DNA from: Epichloe hybrida
Taxonomy: Eukaryota; Ascomycota; Sordariomycetes; Hypocreales; Clavicipitaceae
Direction: 5' to 3'
NCBI GenBank assembly: GCA_019022495.1
Contig: JAFEKR010000008.1
Location: forward strand, 744,001 to 808,000
DNA: 64,000 nucleotides
Part shown: positions 45,073 through 57,949 of the stretch, in pieces
Position numbering within the stretch: position 1 is the first letter of the stretch
How the letters are laid out: each line of letters begins with the position of its first letter
Position numbers and translations under genes: made by a program
Notes under the pieces: generated by a model
Database searches by the model: none
The model's input: the letters and a program-made list of their open reading frames with translations, nothing else
What the model was told of the DNA's origin: nothing

Positions 45073-47960
45073 GGTGATGGCAAGCGTTGGGATGGGAACA
45101 ACGCGAGTACCCATTGACCCCCTCGAGTTCGTTTATTCGCGATTGCGGTTCCTTCTGTCCGACTGAAAATTGAACGTGAGCTTCACTTGCGGCTGTAACC
45201 GTCACCTGGTCAGCACAATTGGCCACAGAAGGGCAAATATCGCATACATGTATATTGTTTCGCGAACTGTGCTTGAGGAAGCACAGGGCGCGTAGCGGGG
45301 AGGGGAGGAGCGGGCCAGCTCACCACATCTCCAACCCGAAGAGGCGGGCTGAAGCAAGGAGGACGGGAAGCAGTAAAGGCGAGGCGAAGAGGGTGTTGGG
45401 AGAGGAGCCAGGGGGGGGTTCTGCCAAATGTATCTTGTTCAAAGCAGAGAGCGACAACTGGTGGAGGAAGGGTTGCGCGGCAAGAGAATGGCTGGCGATC
45501 GAATGAGTGGCAGGCTGGCGCCGGGTGAGAGCTTGCTGCGCTGGTCCCCTGCCGCACAACAACCCCAGGTCTCGTCGAAAAGAAAATGCGCCGGTGTCGT
45601 CGTCGATTAGGTCCCCGCTATCGATCAGATACATGCGCCGTTGACGCAACGTCATACGCTGTGGCCGAGGTCGTCGCGGAGCAATGAGGAGAATGAATCT
45701 CGGGATGGGAATTCAGGTGGAGGTTGGTTGGCGCCGGCGGATCGGTTCTTGGTTGGTTGGTTGGTTGGTTGGAGACAGGAAGGAGCGCTCAAAAAAAAAA
45801 AAGGGAAGACGCTAGGCAGTTGGTCCGTAGGGGTCAAGTAATACTACATGCATATAATATGGCCGCATGGTCGCATGGCCGCATGGCCGCTCCTTGCCGT
45901 TGAATTAAATTACTACGGATTACGGAGTACAAGGGCTATTATAGCAGGCGTAGGTACCGGAACACCCCGACAACTCGACAACTCACACTAATAATACGGA
46001 GTGGTGAAATGCACAGTCTGGTGCTTGTCCTGCGAGGCCCAGTCCCCCAGCACCCCAGCATACATACTACACCCACTGGGGCCACTGTAGGGCCACTGTA
46101 GGGCCACTGTAGGGCCATTCAGAATCAGTGGCACAAAACTTAAAAGTGGCACGGGTGGTGGCTCGCTGATCACCGTACATCACCCCGCACGCACACTCAT
46201 CGTGACAGATGATAACAATGAATCTCAATGGCCCTCCAGGGGTACAACGTCAGATCAATGTTCCGTTTAGGCAGGGCGCACAGCGCAGCTCATACAGGTA
46301 TGTATGTACGTATGTACGTGCAGTGCAAGGTACAGTGGGCAGAAGAAGCAGGCCGGCACCTGCGTGGCGTGCTGTCGCTGTAAAGAATCATCGGATGCAT
46401 CGAGCCATAAAGGCCCATCCGGATCAGAATCGTGTTTCGTCTCCTCACGGTGACACTTCTCCATCACATTTCGAAGGCTGTGAGCCTGTGACAACGTGAA
46501 CTTGTTATGGACTACGGACTAATCCGTACATATGTACAATCGGAGCATACCTCGCGCCATCAGTAGCCGACCGAGCACAGACTCTGTTCCTGTCTTGGAA
46601 GACAGCAAACATTGAGCCTGCAGGCTTCGGCGCCATGCCGAGATGAAAACCTCCCCTTGGTCAGATATTTCATCATGTACGTCCGTACGGGGGGTATCAG
46701 ATATCTCTCGACGTTTGAGGCAAAGTGCAGCAGCAAGCATGGTGGGGTGCAGGGTTCGAGCTGCAGAACCGTTGGCATGTCAGCATTACATAAGCATATG
46801 TACATGAGTGCCGGTCTGGAACTCTCTCGCCCACCCACCACGGGCAAGGCGCGCATCATTAGTTTCAATTGTTTTCTGCTTCCTGGCACGTCCACCACCG
46901 CCCGTTGACCGAAGCTGCAGTGTCAGGACCAGGTTGTTCGAGCCGACCAGTCGCGGATCAGCGATGGGCAAGTCGTGGGTGCATGGCAGGTGTGTGACCA
47001 GTTTCCGCGTCGACGACATACGGACAATTTCTTCAAGAGGCGGACACACAGCAGTGATAGCACCAGTTGACGAGCTCAGTTTGAGACTTGACTGTTTGAC
47101 AAATGTACGTGGTGCAGATGGTGGCGACCTAGCTCCCGGGAAGCCCTGGCTTTCCTAGAATGCTCATCCGCAGCTATTACTGGTTATCTCCTTGAGCGTG
47201 TTGGAGCTTGTGGAGTCACGTTAACCAGGGTCTGTATGTATCTCTAGTTTACTTTTATCTACTCAAGGAGATAATAAACCTCAGCTCTAATAAAGTCTGT
47301 CTTATATCTAAGGTAAAGCCTTTAACTAGTATAATAGCATATGCTTAGTATATGCCATGCATATGCCACTTATACTCTATAAATAGGCTTAATGTAAGGA
47401 ACACTCCTTGTAGTGCAAAGAGCACTCTAACCTATTTAAAGGGGGCTACGTAGCTAAGGTTATAAGGGGGTTATAAGTCACGTGTGTGCCTCGCGTACAG
47501 GTGCACCTAATCATCGCATAGCATAGGTACACGTGCTTTACTTTCCCCCTATAGTTTACCTAATAGTTATAATAACTAAATTGTATTCGGATGTTAATTG
47601 TTTTACTAGCTAGGTATTGCTAGCAATTGTGTTATAAAAAATTAGATGCATTAGCCATAACTAATAACGCAAAAAAAAATTACAAATCAATATTAGCTAA
47701 ATTAACTAATACACAGATTAATATAAGATGCGATAGAAAAGGATAGAAAGAGAGGAAATATAATTAAGAGATTCGTACTCCAAGTATCGTATTCAAACTA
47801 GCTTGCTTAATGGCTCCTCCTTCCGTCGACTCCTTCTCATGCTTGCGTGACGAAAAATACCCAAAAGACCCAGGACTTTTGGACGTCTCTCAAAGGAGAA
47901 AGAAACAATCATCGCGATACACACAACACCGTCCACAATTAATAATAGTGTCCCTCCCCA
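45073..47960. other. 2.9 kb intergenic region with microsatellites and a short M2 MITE
   Basis: The first ~600 bp hold the sfl1 upstream region. Repeats: (GGTT)n near 45750-45771, GGCCGCAT-type units near 45862-45893, about 3.5 copies of GGGCCACTGTA near 46078-46117, and TATGTACG units near 46300-46318. An M2 copy is at 47185..47273. AT-rich DNA occupies about 47.3-47.75 kb. Several short open frames at 46.6-47.2 kb on both strands have no domain and I do not call them. Confidence 0.45.
47185..47273. repeat. M2 MITE, 89-bp internally deleted copy
   Basis: Runs TATCTCCTTGAG to CTCAAGGAGATA. It contains one arm (GCTTGTGGAGTCACGTTAAC..GGGTCTGTATG) but not the second, so it looks like a deletion derivative of the 145-bp palindrome. 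Confidence 0.65.
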
Positions 47961-50627
47961 TTAGAAATCGTATTCGTCCATGCCACTGACCCTCTTTTCT
48001 CCAACCTCGCGAATCTTCTCTCCCAAGACGGTACGGCCATATCGCTCGGCGACCTTGCCTGCAGCTTCTATCATGCGACCTGTTCGGTCTCGCATGAGCT
48101 CTACCATCTCCAGAGCGCGCATGCCGCGATCTTCACCCTGTCGACATTCCACGGCCAAGAGTTGCAAGAGCGTCTTGTCAATCTCCAGTTCAATGCGTGA
48201 TAGCAGAGAGCGTTGCGCGTGGTTTCCAGATGTGGATTCAACGAGGTCACGAAGTTGGGCACTTTGCACATCCTTGAGCATAAACTGCTGCTCGAGGTTC
48301 CTGCTCTCGGCGTTCTCGTCTTCTTCTCCTTCCCCTTCACCGTTGGACTCAATGTCGTCCTCATCCATTGCCTGATCTTCGCCGTTTTGTGCCGCCCCGA
48401 TTCCTTTTTTCTTGTCTTTCTGCTTCTTCTCGGGCGGTGACGATAGGGGAATGGAAAAGTCGAATTCCGAGAGCAGCGGTCGCGGGAAGTACGGATACTG
48501 GTCACCTCCTTTGAGAATGATGCAGTGGAATTTGTTGTCTGCTACTGCAATTGGAAAATACGTTTCATGCTTTCGACCAGACGCCAGTCGTGGCAACAGT
48601 CTGGTGTCCAGCAGCGGCACCCAACAGGCACGAGATGGCTGGCGCCAGTGAAGAATAGTCAGTAATGTGCCCGTTGAGTCGTATATGCATGGATCCTGCC
48701 ACGGGTGTCAGTATACATTGAACAAGAAAGACGAAGTAGAGAACTGGTGGGTGAAACCAACGCCATTGTCTGAGAAGAATACACTTTTGAGCGTTGCCCC
48801 TTGGGGAAGGGCGACGGTGTCTTCATTCTGGCATATTTCATCACGTTTGACGTTTTCAATAGTATAGAGGAGTCGCGTGTTTCCGTCGGACCCGACTGGG
48901 CCATTTCCTATCGTCAGGACGTAGTCTCTCCAGCTGGCGCATGTCACCATCGGAGAGCTCTTGGGACGATATACCCGGTACGGTATGCCAAAAAGGGTGA
49001 AGACTCGAACGTAGTTGGCAGATGTGGTCACCGTGATAAAGGATTCGCTCAACGACATTGCTGTCACAGCCTCTCCCTTGGGCAACTGTGTCCGCCAATC
49101 TGATCGCTGTGTCCAGCTCTCATGCGGCCTGTAGAAGATACACGCGGGGGCCTCATCTTTGGGCGGACTCGAGAACAAGGCCCCTTTGTCGTTCAGACAT
49201 GCCTTGTCGTATAAAAACGTGTCTGTGAAGTGAAAGTCTCGCTGAAACTCATGGTCGTAGAATTCCACGGTGACGGTGTGGTGTGAGTCTTGATCTACTG
49301 TCCACACGAATCCGATCAGATTGAGGCACAAGTACTTTCTATTTCCTCGCCAGGGAGTCGATCCAGGTTGGAATGATTCATGGTGTTGTGGTTGCATGAG
49401 ATGCATTCTTTTGCTGCTGTAGTCTCCGAACACATCGTCCGGGTCGCGGGCACGCTTGCTCCCTCTATCAATCACGTAGCCAGCATTGTCATCGTTGACA
49501 ACCCAGTCATCGCCATCCTCGTCGCCGTCGCCGTCGGCGAGTATTGAGTCAATGCTTCCTAACGACTCCCTGCGAGGCCTCGATGGAATCGGCTGGGCCT
49601 TGAGGCCATTGACTGGTGGCAGTTGGCGATTCCCTGAGATCTCGGATAATGGATCATGGATGAACGGTGCAGGTTGCGTGTTGAGCTTCAGTAATGGTGC
49701 GTACTGTTCAGGTAAGAAGTCCGTGTAGATGTAAACTTCTCCATCCGTAGTCGTGAAAGACAGAATATTTTTGGACGGGTGCCACGCTAGATCAATCACA
49801 TTGGAGTAATCATAGCGCTGGATGACACTCTGGGTCTGGGTCTCCCATACCAACACCTTCCCGTCTTTGCTCGCTGAAGCCAGCAATGCACCGTTTGGAG
49901 ACCAAGCAACAGCGGTGATGTCTGACACATGGCCATTCGCGAAGCATCTTTGTTTCTCCCAGTCATGCTTAGAGATGATCTGAATGTCCTTGGTCGGTGT
50001 CGGAACTGCGAAAGCGCGGCCATCCGGATGCCAGACCACTCTAGTGGATGCTTCCCTCTCACCATCGTTGGCTCCGATGATACCGTCAACTTTCCGGATC
50101 AACTCGGGCTGTTCTGCCGTCAATGAGTAAATATAGACAATGCCATCTGCGCAAGAGAGAGCTGCAAGTCTGCCGGGGGGATCAAAAGTGACGTGTCTGG
50201 CCGGCTTGCTATGTTCTCGCAAATGCTTCACTTGCGTAATATCCTTCGTGTTGACAAGTTTGACGCTCAACTCGTCACTGGCAACCGCGCACCATTGGGA
50301 GTCGCGACTCAAGGCAACGTCTCGAATCGGCAGAGTCGTGCGGAGCAAGAAACGTTCAAAGTTGGCTGTGTCGATATTGTACAAACTAACCGTGCCGTCC
50401 TCAGAACCGACAACGAAGATATCCTTGCCTGTTGCAATCGATACGTTCTGTTCCTGGCAGTCGTCGATGTTCGTTGGTTCTCCGTCCGAACCTGTTTTAT
50501 AAAGCCGAATGGTGTTGTTCGAGCCGACGGTGACGAGTCGATTGCCATCAGTGGTGTAGGCGCAGCAGGTCGTTCCTTGTGTATGAGCTGGTCGCGGCCG
50601 TGGCCTCGACATCATTGTAGAGTCCAT
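47961..50627 (-). CDS. mcl1: Replisome/cohesion WD40 protein Mcl1/Ctf4 (SepB, AND-1)
   Basis: Predicted 866 aa from exons 48762..50627 and 47961..48695. The 66-nt intron (donor GTTGGT, acceptor GGCAG) joins FFSDNG to DPCIYDSTGTLL. The N-terminal third is a WD40 propeller (CCAYTTDGNRLVTVGSNNT, GHVSDITAVAWSPNGALLAS). The middle SepB-type propeller begins near STPWRGNRKYLCLNLIGFVW and includes LPKGEAVTAMSLSESFITVTTS. The C-terminal helical bundle (ARYG/GRTVLGEKIREV) is complete, but the HMG box of animal AND-1 is absent, as usual in fungi. Ctf4-family trimers couple the CMG helicase to DNA polymerase alpha and support sister-chromatid cohesion. The acidic tract near 48300-48400 lies between the propeller and the helical bundle. 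Confidence 0.92.
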
Positions 50628-51091
50628 CCTGAAATTTGATCAAAGTCCTTGACGAGACAAAAGAAGCTCAAGCAAAGCGCAGTCACAGTCTATGTACTAT
50701 CACCGTGAGGCATCGACAAAACGATGTTTGCTAATCCGTACATTAAGCGAAAAGGGTTGGTTAAGTGGAAGACGCGCTTTGGGACGCGTCTCAATTAAAC
50801 CCAGAGCCGACTGGCGCACCCCGCCCGCCGCGGTACGTACTGAGGAGCGCAAGTGGCCGGTGGGGTTGCCAGCCGTCGGCAGTTGCCCCACGATGTCTCC
50901 ACCAGGATTTGCCAACGCTGTGGATGGAGGGGAACGGGACGAGTTTTCAGATTAGAAAGACCTGACGATGGATGTCGTAAAAAAGGAAGAGAGCTGCGAT
51001 ATTTGATTTTGATGCAATTGGTTTTTCTCCATGAAACTCAACGATTCTCAGAGGAACACATAGATTCAATTGTCGGATAAGGACCCCAACA
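50628..51091. promoter_or_regulatory. Divergent region between mcl1 and the WD40 gene
   Basis: About 460 bases between head-to-head genes. It contains ACGCG hexamer-type sites (GACGCGC near 50770 and GGGACGCGTCTC near 50780), which resemble MBF/MCB elements (ACGCGT) used for G1/S control of replication genes. This fits mcl1, but is inference from one short motif. Confidence 0.4.
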
Positions 51092-52422
51092 ATGCAGTCT
51101 GCAGACAGAGACCACTTCTTTGAAACCGAGTAAGTCGTCACAAAACGCGGAGCTTCTAATGTAATGTCCCGATCAGACGTCTAACTCCATCAACGGACAG
51201 TGCATCTCAAGCTCAGAGAGCAAGAAAAGCAGCCAAGGCTGGCAACAAGCATGGCGACCCCATAGAAATGAAGTCGAAGATTCTCGCGGCTGTCGCTGAT
51301 CCAGCATCGCCCCTTTCTTCAATATATGTCGCAGAGTCTGCGGGCTATATCCGCCGCGTGAAATTAACAGTACGAAATAAATCGTCAACGTTTTGATTAT
51401 TATGTCTTCGTGCACTTTTTCTCCCCTGCTAACACTGGCAATAGGCCTCTGAACACCAGGCAACATATCGTGGACCAAAGGCCCCCGTCACCTGTCTCGC
51501 CCTTGGCGGCAAAGGCAACAAGACTGTGTTTGCGGGATCATGGGACAAGGACATCTGGTCATGGAACGTTGATTCCACTGAACTTTTTCGAAAATATAGC
51601 GGTCACTCTGATTTTGTGAAATGTGTACTCTGCGCACAGCTTGGCGGCAAAGACATTCTCATTAGTGGCGGAGCCGACAAGAAGATTAATGTCTGGGACA
51701 TCGAGACCGGACATCGACTGCGCACCATTCAAGATTCCACAACGACCATGCTCGCCGTCCAACATCTCGCTTTGGACCCGATACTCAGTTCTGCTGACGA
51801 ACTTCTTCTCGTCAGTGCCAGCAGTGATCCACATCTTAGGAGATGGAAGCTTACCCTAGACCACTGTGAGCAAGTCACGGAGTCCTTCCATGATCGGCCT
51901 GACACGGAACGATTAACCATTGAAGAGCACGACACGAGCATCTACAAGCTTGTGTTCGACACGGAAAATGAAGATGCCGACTTGTGGACTGCCAGCGCTG
52001 ACGGCACAGCCAAATGTCTCGTTCGGTCTCGCAACTTTGTCGCCGAAGAAGTACTCACACATGGTGACTACGTTCGCGGAATTCAGCCCACGGAGCACTG
52101 GGTATTCACGGCAGGCAGAGACGAGAACGTCAAGGTATGGGATAGAGTCTCTGGAAAGCTGTACTGCACCTTAGAGGGCCACTACGAGGAGATCACAGAC
52201 TTGGTCCTGCTTCGCAACTCGCAAGGCACGCCGGAGAAGATATGCAGCGTCAGCATCGACAAAACGATCCGCACCTGGCCTATACAAAAGACACAGCTAG
52301 ATGATGTGATTAGGCAGATTGAGGATTTCAAAGAGGCCAAGACCGATGAGGCAGACCTGGCTGGCGAAAGCTTGCTGACGGCAGAAGAGGAGGCGGAGCT
52401 AGCAGAGCTGATGGATGACTAG
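51092..52422 (+). CDS. WD40-repeat protein of unknown role
   Basis: Predicted 402 aa. Exons: 51092..51129 (MQSADRDHFFETE), 51177..51369 and 51445..52422, with introns of 47 and 75 nt. The N-terminus has a basic stretch (QAQRARKAAKAGNKHG), then SSIYVAESAGYIRRVKL. Five to six WD repeats follow (FAGSWDKDIWSWNV, GHSDFVKCVLC, ISGGADKKINVWDI, WTASADGTAKCL, FTAGRDENVKVWD, SIDKTIRTWPI). The C-terminus is a short acidic helix (LTAEEEAELAELMDD). The architecture is conserved in filamentous fungi as I recall it, but I cannot name a function. Confidence 0.85.
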
Positions 52423-53309
52423 AATTGTGCATGAACATCACCAAATCCAGAAAATCCAGAACGAAAATTGTACAATGACAGCAGCCTCAGGATCGTGATC
52501 CCCTTTCACGTCACCGCAACTACAGTACTCTCGCAAGAGCAGAAACTAAGCGACCTGGAAAAGAAACGTGCGAAAACTCGTATTGCGTTCCTCAAATGCC
52601 GCGTGTGGACGTTGCCACATGGTGAACAAAGGGGATGTTTCACTCTCTTCAGCAAGCTCATTCCATCTAAAGCCTCTGGAAGACCGACCATCCACGCACC
52701 ACGTTGTCTGACGCGTCCTTTCCCCTTCTCGTCGGCGGAAAAGAACCTCGTTAGTGTCTCCTGAATTTACCAGACAGATTAGATTCTGTAGGTTTTTTTT
52801 TTTTTTTTTTTTGCTTCTTCCTCTCGTTTACGAGCCAACACCCACCACGGATGCAGTGAACCGACGGCGAACCCGAAACAAAAGGTTTTACATTGTACCT
52901 ACCAACTGGGCCGTCATCCCATGTGTCTTCTTTCCACTGTGCTTCTGCCCGCCTAGCTGGATATTCCTTGCTTTAATTTTTTTTCTCCTTTTGTTCCGTT
53001 CTCGATTCAGATACACAAAATCAAAATGTCTCACTCCAGTGGCTACTCCGTACAACTGAAGAAATCAGGCGGAGAAATTGCCCGAGTTAGCGCCGCCACC
53101 GCCCTCCTCCTCCCCTCCAGGAAGAAACCAATCACAACAGTGAGAGTCGAAAAAAAGAAAAATAGAAAAATCACAAGGAACTGCAATCTCGCTATCTACA
53201 TGTACTTCCTGAATACGCTGAAGGTGTGGTCCATTGCAGGATGAAGATATTTGGCGCGCCGCTATTTCAGATGGAGAATCACCTGAGCGACATAACGACC
53301 ATTCCTAAT
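52423..53309. other. Intergenic region before the terminal transposon block
   Basis: About 890 bases with a T-tract near 52793-52812 and pyrimidine-rich stretches. A 72-codon plus-strand frame at 53026-53244 has no recognisable features. A TACTCCGTA word is near 53044. No gene called. Confidence 0.4.
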
Positions 53310-55889
53310 TGTCAGGGAGAGCGCCCTTGAAGCTTAGGTTATATGAGGGCAGCGCGCATTAACAGGGATAAAACGCGAGGTCAGATATTAGTAAATATAA
53401 TATATTAGAAGTACCTCTGTAGACTAGTTATTACTATAGCGCACTATATACCTTTAAGGTATAAAAGTTAGGTGCTATTTATACCTTTAATTAATTAAAT
53501 TAAACGTTTTCTATTATCTATATTAACCCTTACCTAATAGTTATAAGCCTAGAAGGCTTTTATTACTATTTTTATTAATTATTATTAAAGATATAAGCTC
53601 TATTAGATATTATTAATTAACGCTTACTTATATTATAAGATAATTACCCTTTTATTATATTAAATTAGTTAAAACCCTTATCTTATGCTTTAGTTATCTA
53701 ATATATTTCCCTTTATAATATCTAAGGAAACTCTAAATATAGTGTTATTATTAGAAAAAGATTAAATTAAGTAATTTACTTAAGTTAAGAATTATATAAA
53801 ATTATATAGTATTTAGGAGTATATTAACCCTAATAAAGTTAAATTACTTAAAGAACCTATAATACTTATATACTTATAAAGGAGTCTAAGACCTAAGGTC
53901 TTTATAAATAACCCTAATACCCTTAAAAATTAAAAGCTTACTTAAAAAAATACTAAGGATTAATTTAACTTTAAATATAAAAAGCTTTAATTTAACCTTA
54001 TAAAGTATATAACCTTATTAAAGTAAATACTAAAGATTAGGGAATATATTTATAAGACCCTTTTAAAGAATATATAAGACTCTCTTAACTTTAATACTAA
54101 AGTAAAGGAAAAAGAGTTAGTTTAATATTATACTTATAAAACACTTAAGCTTCTTTAAGATTAGTATAAGCTAAATACTTAGAAAATACTAATTCTTATA
54201 GAAATATACCTTAATAATTACTTATAAGCTAAAGGTACTTATAATTAATATAAATAAGTAGTAATAATAAAAGTACTATAGAGAAATTATTAAGATTTAG
54301 AGACCTAATAAACTAAGGAGATAATACTATATAAGTTTATTATACCTCTTTATAGTAAATTTAAGTTATTTTAGAAGAAATAAAATAATTTACTTAATAA
54401 GGGTATAAATAATAGCTTTCTTAAAGCTATTATAAAGTTTAAAAGAGATTATAAAGCTTTATAAAGTATACTAAAGATAGCTAATGCGCTTACTACTAAT
54501 AAATTAACTAGTTAAAATAAATTAGAGAGAAAGAAATACCCTAAATACTCTACTTATAATATTTAAGATATCTTAAGGAAAATCTATAAGAGAGATTAAA
54601 AGCTATAAGTTAAAAGCTAGAAAAGAGGGAGAAAAGTAATAATATTATTATCCCCTTATAAAACCTAATAAATAATACTCTTATAGTAACTTTAGGTAAG
54701 AAAATAGCAAATATATTATTATTTATACGCTTATAAAGCTCTTAACCTTTAAAGAAGATTATTATATTAACTTTAAATGCTATTAATAGCTTAGAGAGGA
54801 ATTAGAATATAGTTCTTTATAATTCTAGCGCTAATATTTATATCTTTAATAATATTTATTAGTTTAAATAGTCTAAATTTAATAGAAATATTATAATAGA
54901 GGTTAAAGCTAGAGGCATAGTCTATTTATCTCTAGGCTAAGGGCTAGTCTATATATTTATTATAAATCTAGTATTATAAAGATCTAGGAGGATTATATTA
55001 GAAGGTGCTTTGCTAATTCTAGAATTTTATATTAACTTAGTATTAATAATAATCCTTATAAAGGCAGGGATCTATTAGAATTAGAAAAAATACTTCCTAT
55101 TCTAAGGAAAGTATTTAATTACTAAGCTTTATAATATTAATAAGCTTTATATATTATCTATACTCTTTAATAATCTAAAAGAGGCCTATACTATAACTAG
55201 TAAAGCTTTAAAACCACTTATAAAAGGAGATATAAAGCTTTAGTATTAATAATATAGTTATTTAAGTAAGAAAGCCTTTATAAAGATTATAAACACTACT
55301 CTTAGTGTTAAATTAATAGAACCTAAGCTTATAGAGTATAAGATCTATGCTATAAGTAAAGCTAAATATTAGAGATTATAAGTTATATTAGAAAGGCTTC
55401 CTTAAGGACTTAGTTATAGCCTTTTAGTTAATCTAGACTATTATAACTTTCCTTATAAAAATAGTAATAGGTATTAGTATATCTTTATATGCCTTATAAC
55501 CTTAATATATTTCTTTTATTTATTTAAGACTAAAGATAAAATTTATAATTTAGCTCCCTTAATACTTAGTTAAAATAGAAAGGTAAAGAGATTTAGGGGG
55601 TGATTAAGTAAAAGGCTTATATATTAAGCCTTAAAGCTTACTTTCCTTTAGAGCTTAATAATAAGGTCTTTAATATAGTAGTCTATTTACTAAATAAAAT
55701 ACCTTTTAAGTATTATAGGAATTAGGTTATACCCTATAAACTTTAGTAAAATTAGGCATAGAAAACTATACTAGCTTATTTATAGATATTAAAGGTTTAA
55801 AAACCCTTAATTACATATCTATAAGCTTATAAATATAAGGCATTTCTAATAATAATAAAGGCTCTAGAGCATATTAAATTATATGATAT
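53310..55889 (+). mobile_element. Ty1/copia retrotransposon relic (gag to integrase), RIP-decayed
   Basis: A GC-richer 5' segment beginning TGTCAGGGAGAGCGCC (53310) may be an LTR remnant. In the decayed plus-strand frame the copia order is visible: a zinc-knuckle-like region near 54530-54620, then an aspartic-protease block near 54830-54860 (where a D-S-G-A motif is expected, with Asp mutated to Asn and Gly to Ser). A GAG-pre-integrase segment with YLSKKA..INTTL lies near 55260-55320. Integrase text continues to about 55870 (LNKIPFKYYRN). Every stop fits C-to-T or G-to-A change. RT and RNase H are missing: at 55890 sequence changes to an LTR-like segment. Confidence 0.75.
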
Positions 55890-56202
55890 TGTTATGGACT
55901 AGCCCCTAGGTAACTGCAATAGGGCGTTAATGTAGTATTAAGAGACTTAAGGAGGAAGGAGGAAGGGTAAGAGACTATCCCTAGTAATGCCTCTTATACC
56001 CCCTAGGCTACTTATATAAGCCTCCTTTTCCTTACCCTAACTACTTTTACTAATCCCCTCTCTAACTACTATATAGATAATGCTTAGGTAAAGCCTAAGC
56101 CCTTATATATACCCTTACTTACCTATTGCTAATAAACTCCTCTCTATAATATCCCCTAGTAATATATGTAATATTTATGTTATATATACCCTTAGTTATT
56201 AT
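55890..56202. mobile_element. LTR-like segment, partly RIP-affected
   Basis: Starts TGTTATGGACTAGCCCC exactly where copia integrase text stops, with a GC-richer, non-coding composition. No matching 3' end or target duplication was found, so the LTR assignment is tentative. Confidence 0.35.
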
Positions 56203-56390
56203 TGTTACGTGCTAGAATTGACAGTTAGCCTGTCACCTTAGGATGTGGCCTGTCAATGCCACAAGACCTTAGATGTAGCTAGCACGTGACCTAGAACCCC
56301 TATATTAGACGATAGCTCTGACCTCTAGCTAGTTGAATAAACCATCAACCTTCACACTCTTTTTATATCATACATTTTCGTATCGTAACA
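56203..56390. mobile_element. Solo LTR, 188 bp, with 5-bp target duplication
   Basis: Begins TGTTACG and ends CGTAACA, so the tips are inverted repeats of TG..CA type. The 5-bp word ATTAT flanks it on both sides (56198-56202 and 56391-56395). Composition is normal, in contrast to the RIP-decayed surroundings. This suggests a young insertion followed by LTR-LTR recombination. Confidence 0.8.
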
Positions 56391-56395
56391 ATTAT

Positions 56396-57949
56396 AATAA
56401 AAACTATTTTTACTAATAGCTATTTATAAAGTATTTAATAAGCACTTACCCTATTACCTTATTATTTATTATAATAACCCCTCCCTTACTTCTAAGTGTT
56501 ATTATATAGTATATGTAATATATTTACCTTACTAATAGGTTATTTATTATAAATAATTACCTTATCCTTACCTATTTATAGTTTACCTAATATAGGTATA
56601 ATATTTACTATAAATATCTTACTTATACTTATACTTATCTTACCTTCCCCTTTATATAATACTATCCCTTTATTATTATAATCCTATTAAGCCTTCCCTT
56701 TTATTCTATTAGCTTCTTTCTCTTAATTAGTTATTCTCTTACTAGAAATACCTTACTATTAAGTCCTTACTCTTACTCCTATAGCTACTCCTATAGCTAC
56801 TTCTATAATACTAATATCTTATTTTATTAGTAAGTACCTTATAAGAGAGAACTTTAATAATAAATAGTATACTATACCTAAGTTAGTTTAGTATCCTTAT
56901 AGTCTCTATATTAAATAAGCTCTTATTACTAGTGTTTTAAACTATTATTTACCTAGAAGTAAAGAATTATATTCTCCTTATTAGTAATACTATATTACCT
57001 ATATATAGTATACTAGGCTTTTATTTACTAACCCTTAACTCTATTATACCCTTAAAGATCTTAAGGCTAAAATTACTATAAGTATATATATTATTAAACT
57101 TAGAGTCCTTAAGACTATAAATATAAAGAAAAAAATACTTATTTTATCTTAGAGATACTACTATCTTATTAGTTATTAAAATGCCCTCCTTAACTAAGTA
57201 TAGTTTAACCTAGCTATTATTTACTTAGCTCTTAGGGTATCTTTAGCTATAGATACCCTTATAATAAATATAACTAGCCTTAATATTATTCTCTTTATTA
57301 GCACTAGCCCTTTAGCTAGTTATAAAATAGTATAGTTTATATAATAAGTTACTAGTATTTTATTCTAATAGAACTAATAGGTTATTAGTAGCCTAAACAC
57401 TATATATAAAGAAATATATAAATAGTTTACTACCTTTATCTAAGTACTTACCCTTTATTACTATAGTAAGAACTAATACTATTATTAAATTACTAAGTTA
57501 GGTAATAACTCCCCTTTTTATTATTACTAGTAGCTTACTTATCTTCTCTTTAAGTTAAGGTTAATAGGCTTTTTTTCTAAATATACCCCTAGAAACCCTA
57601 AAGCTAGTTAGCCCCTAGCTAGAAATAATATTCCTTATCTTACTAGGGTTACTATTCTTACTTACTATTCTCTTACTAATGCTTTTATTATACCCTTACT
57701 TACTTATACTTTATATACTAACCTTACTTATACTATTTAAAACCTAGGTTATATCCTAGGTAAATAACTCTTTATACTATAACTATTACCTAGTAAATAT
57801 ACTATAGTTATATTAGTAAAGTATTAACTTTAAATAAAGGTAGTATATACTTATATAAGCTCTTTTATTAATTTAAATAAAGACTTAGAGAATAATTATT
57901 CTCTTTAAGTAATAGTAGTAAACTATAATATATTAGTATCTTAGATATA
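56396..57949. other. Unidentified RIP-decayed repeat DNA
   Basis: Strong AT bias and scattered TAG/TAA in all frames. The plus frame near 56.8-57.6 kb has a faintly protein-like texture, but I recognise no motif. Probably transposon-derived. Confidence 0.4.

Noticed and set aside
46560..47158. Cluster of overlapping short frames on both strands
   Set aside because: No domain or consistent frame, and both strands are equally open, as expected for GC-balanced non-coding DNA.
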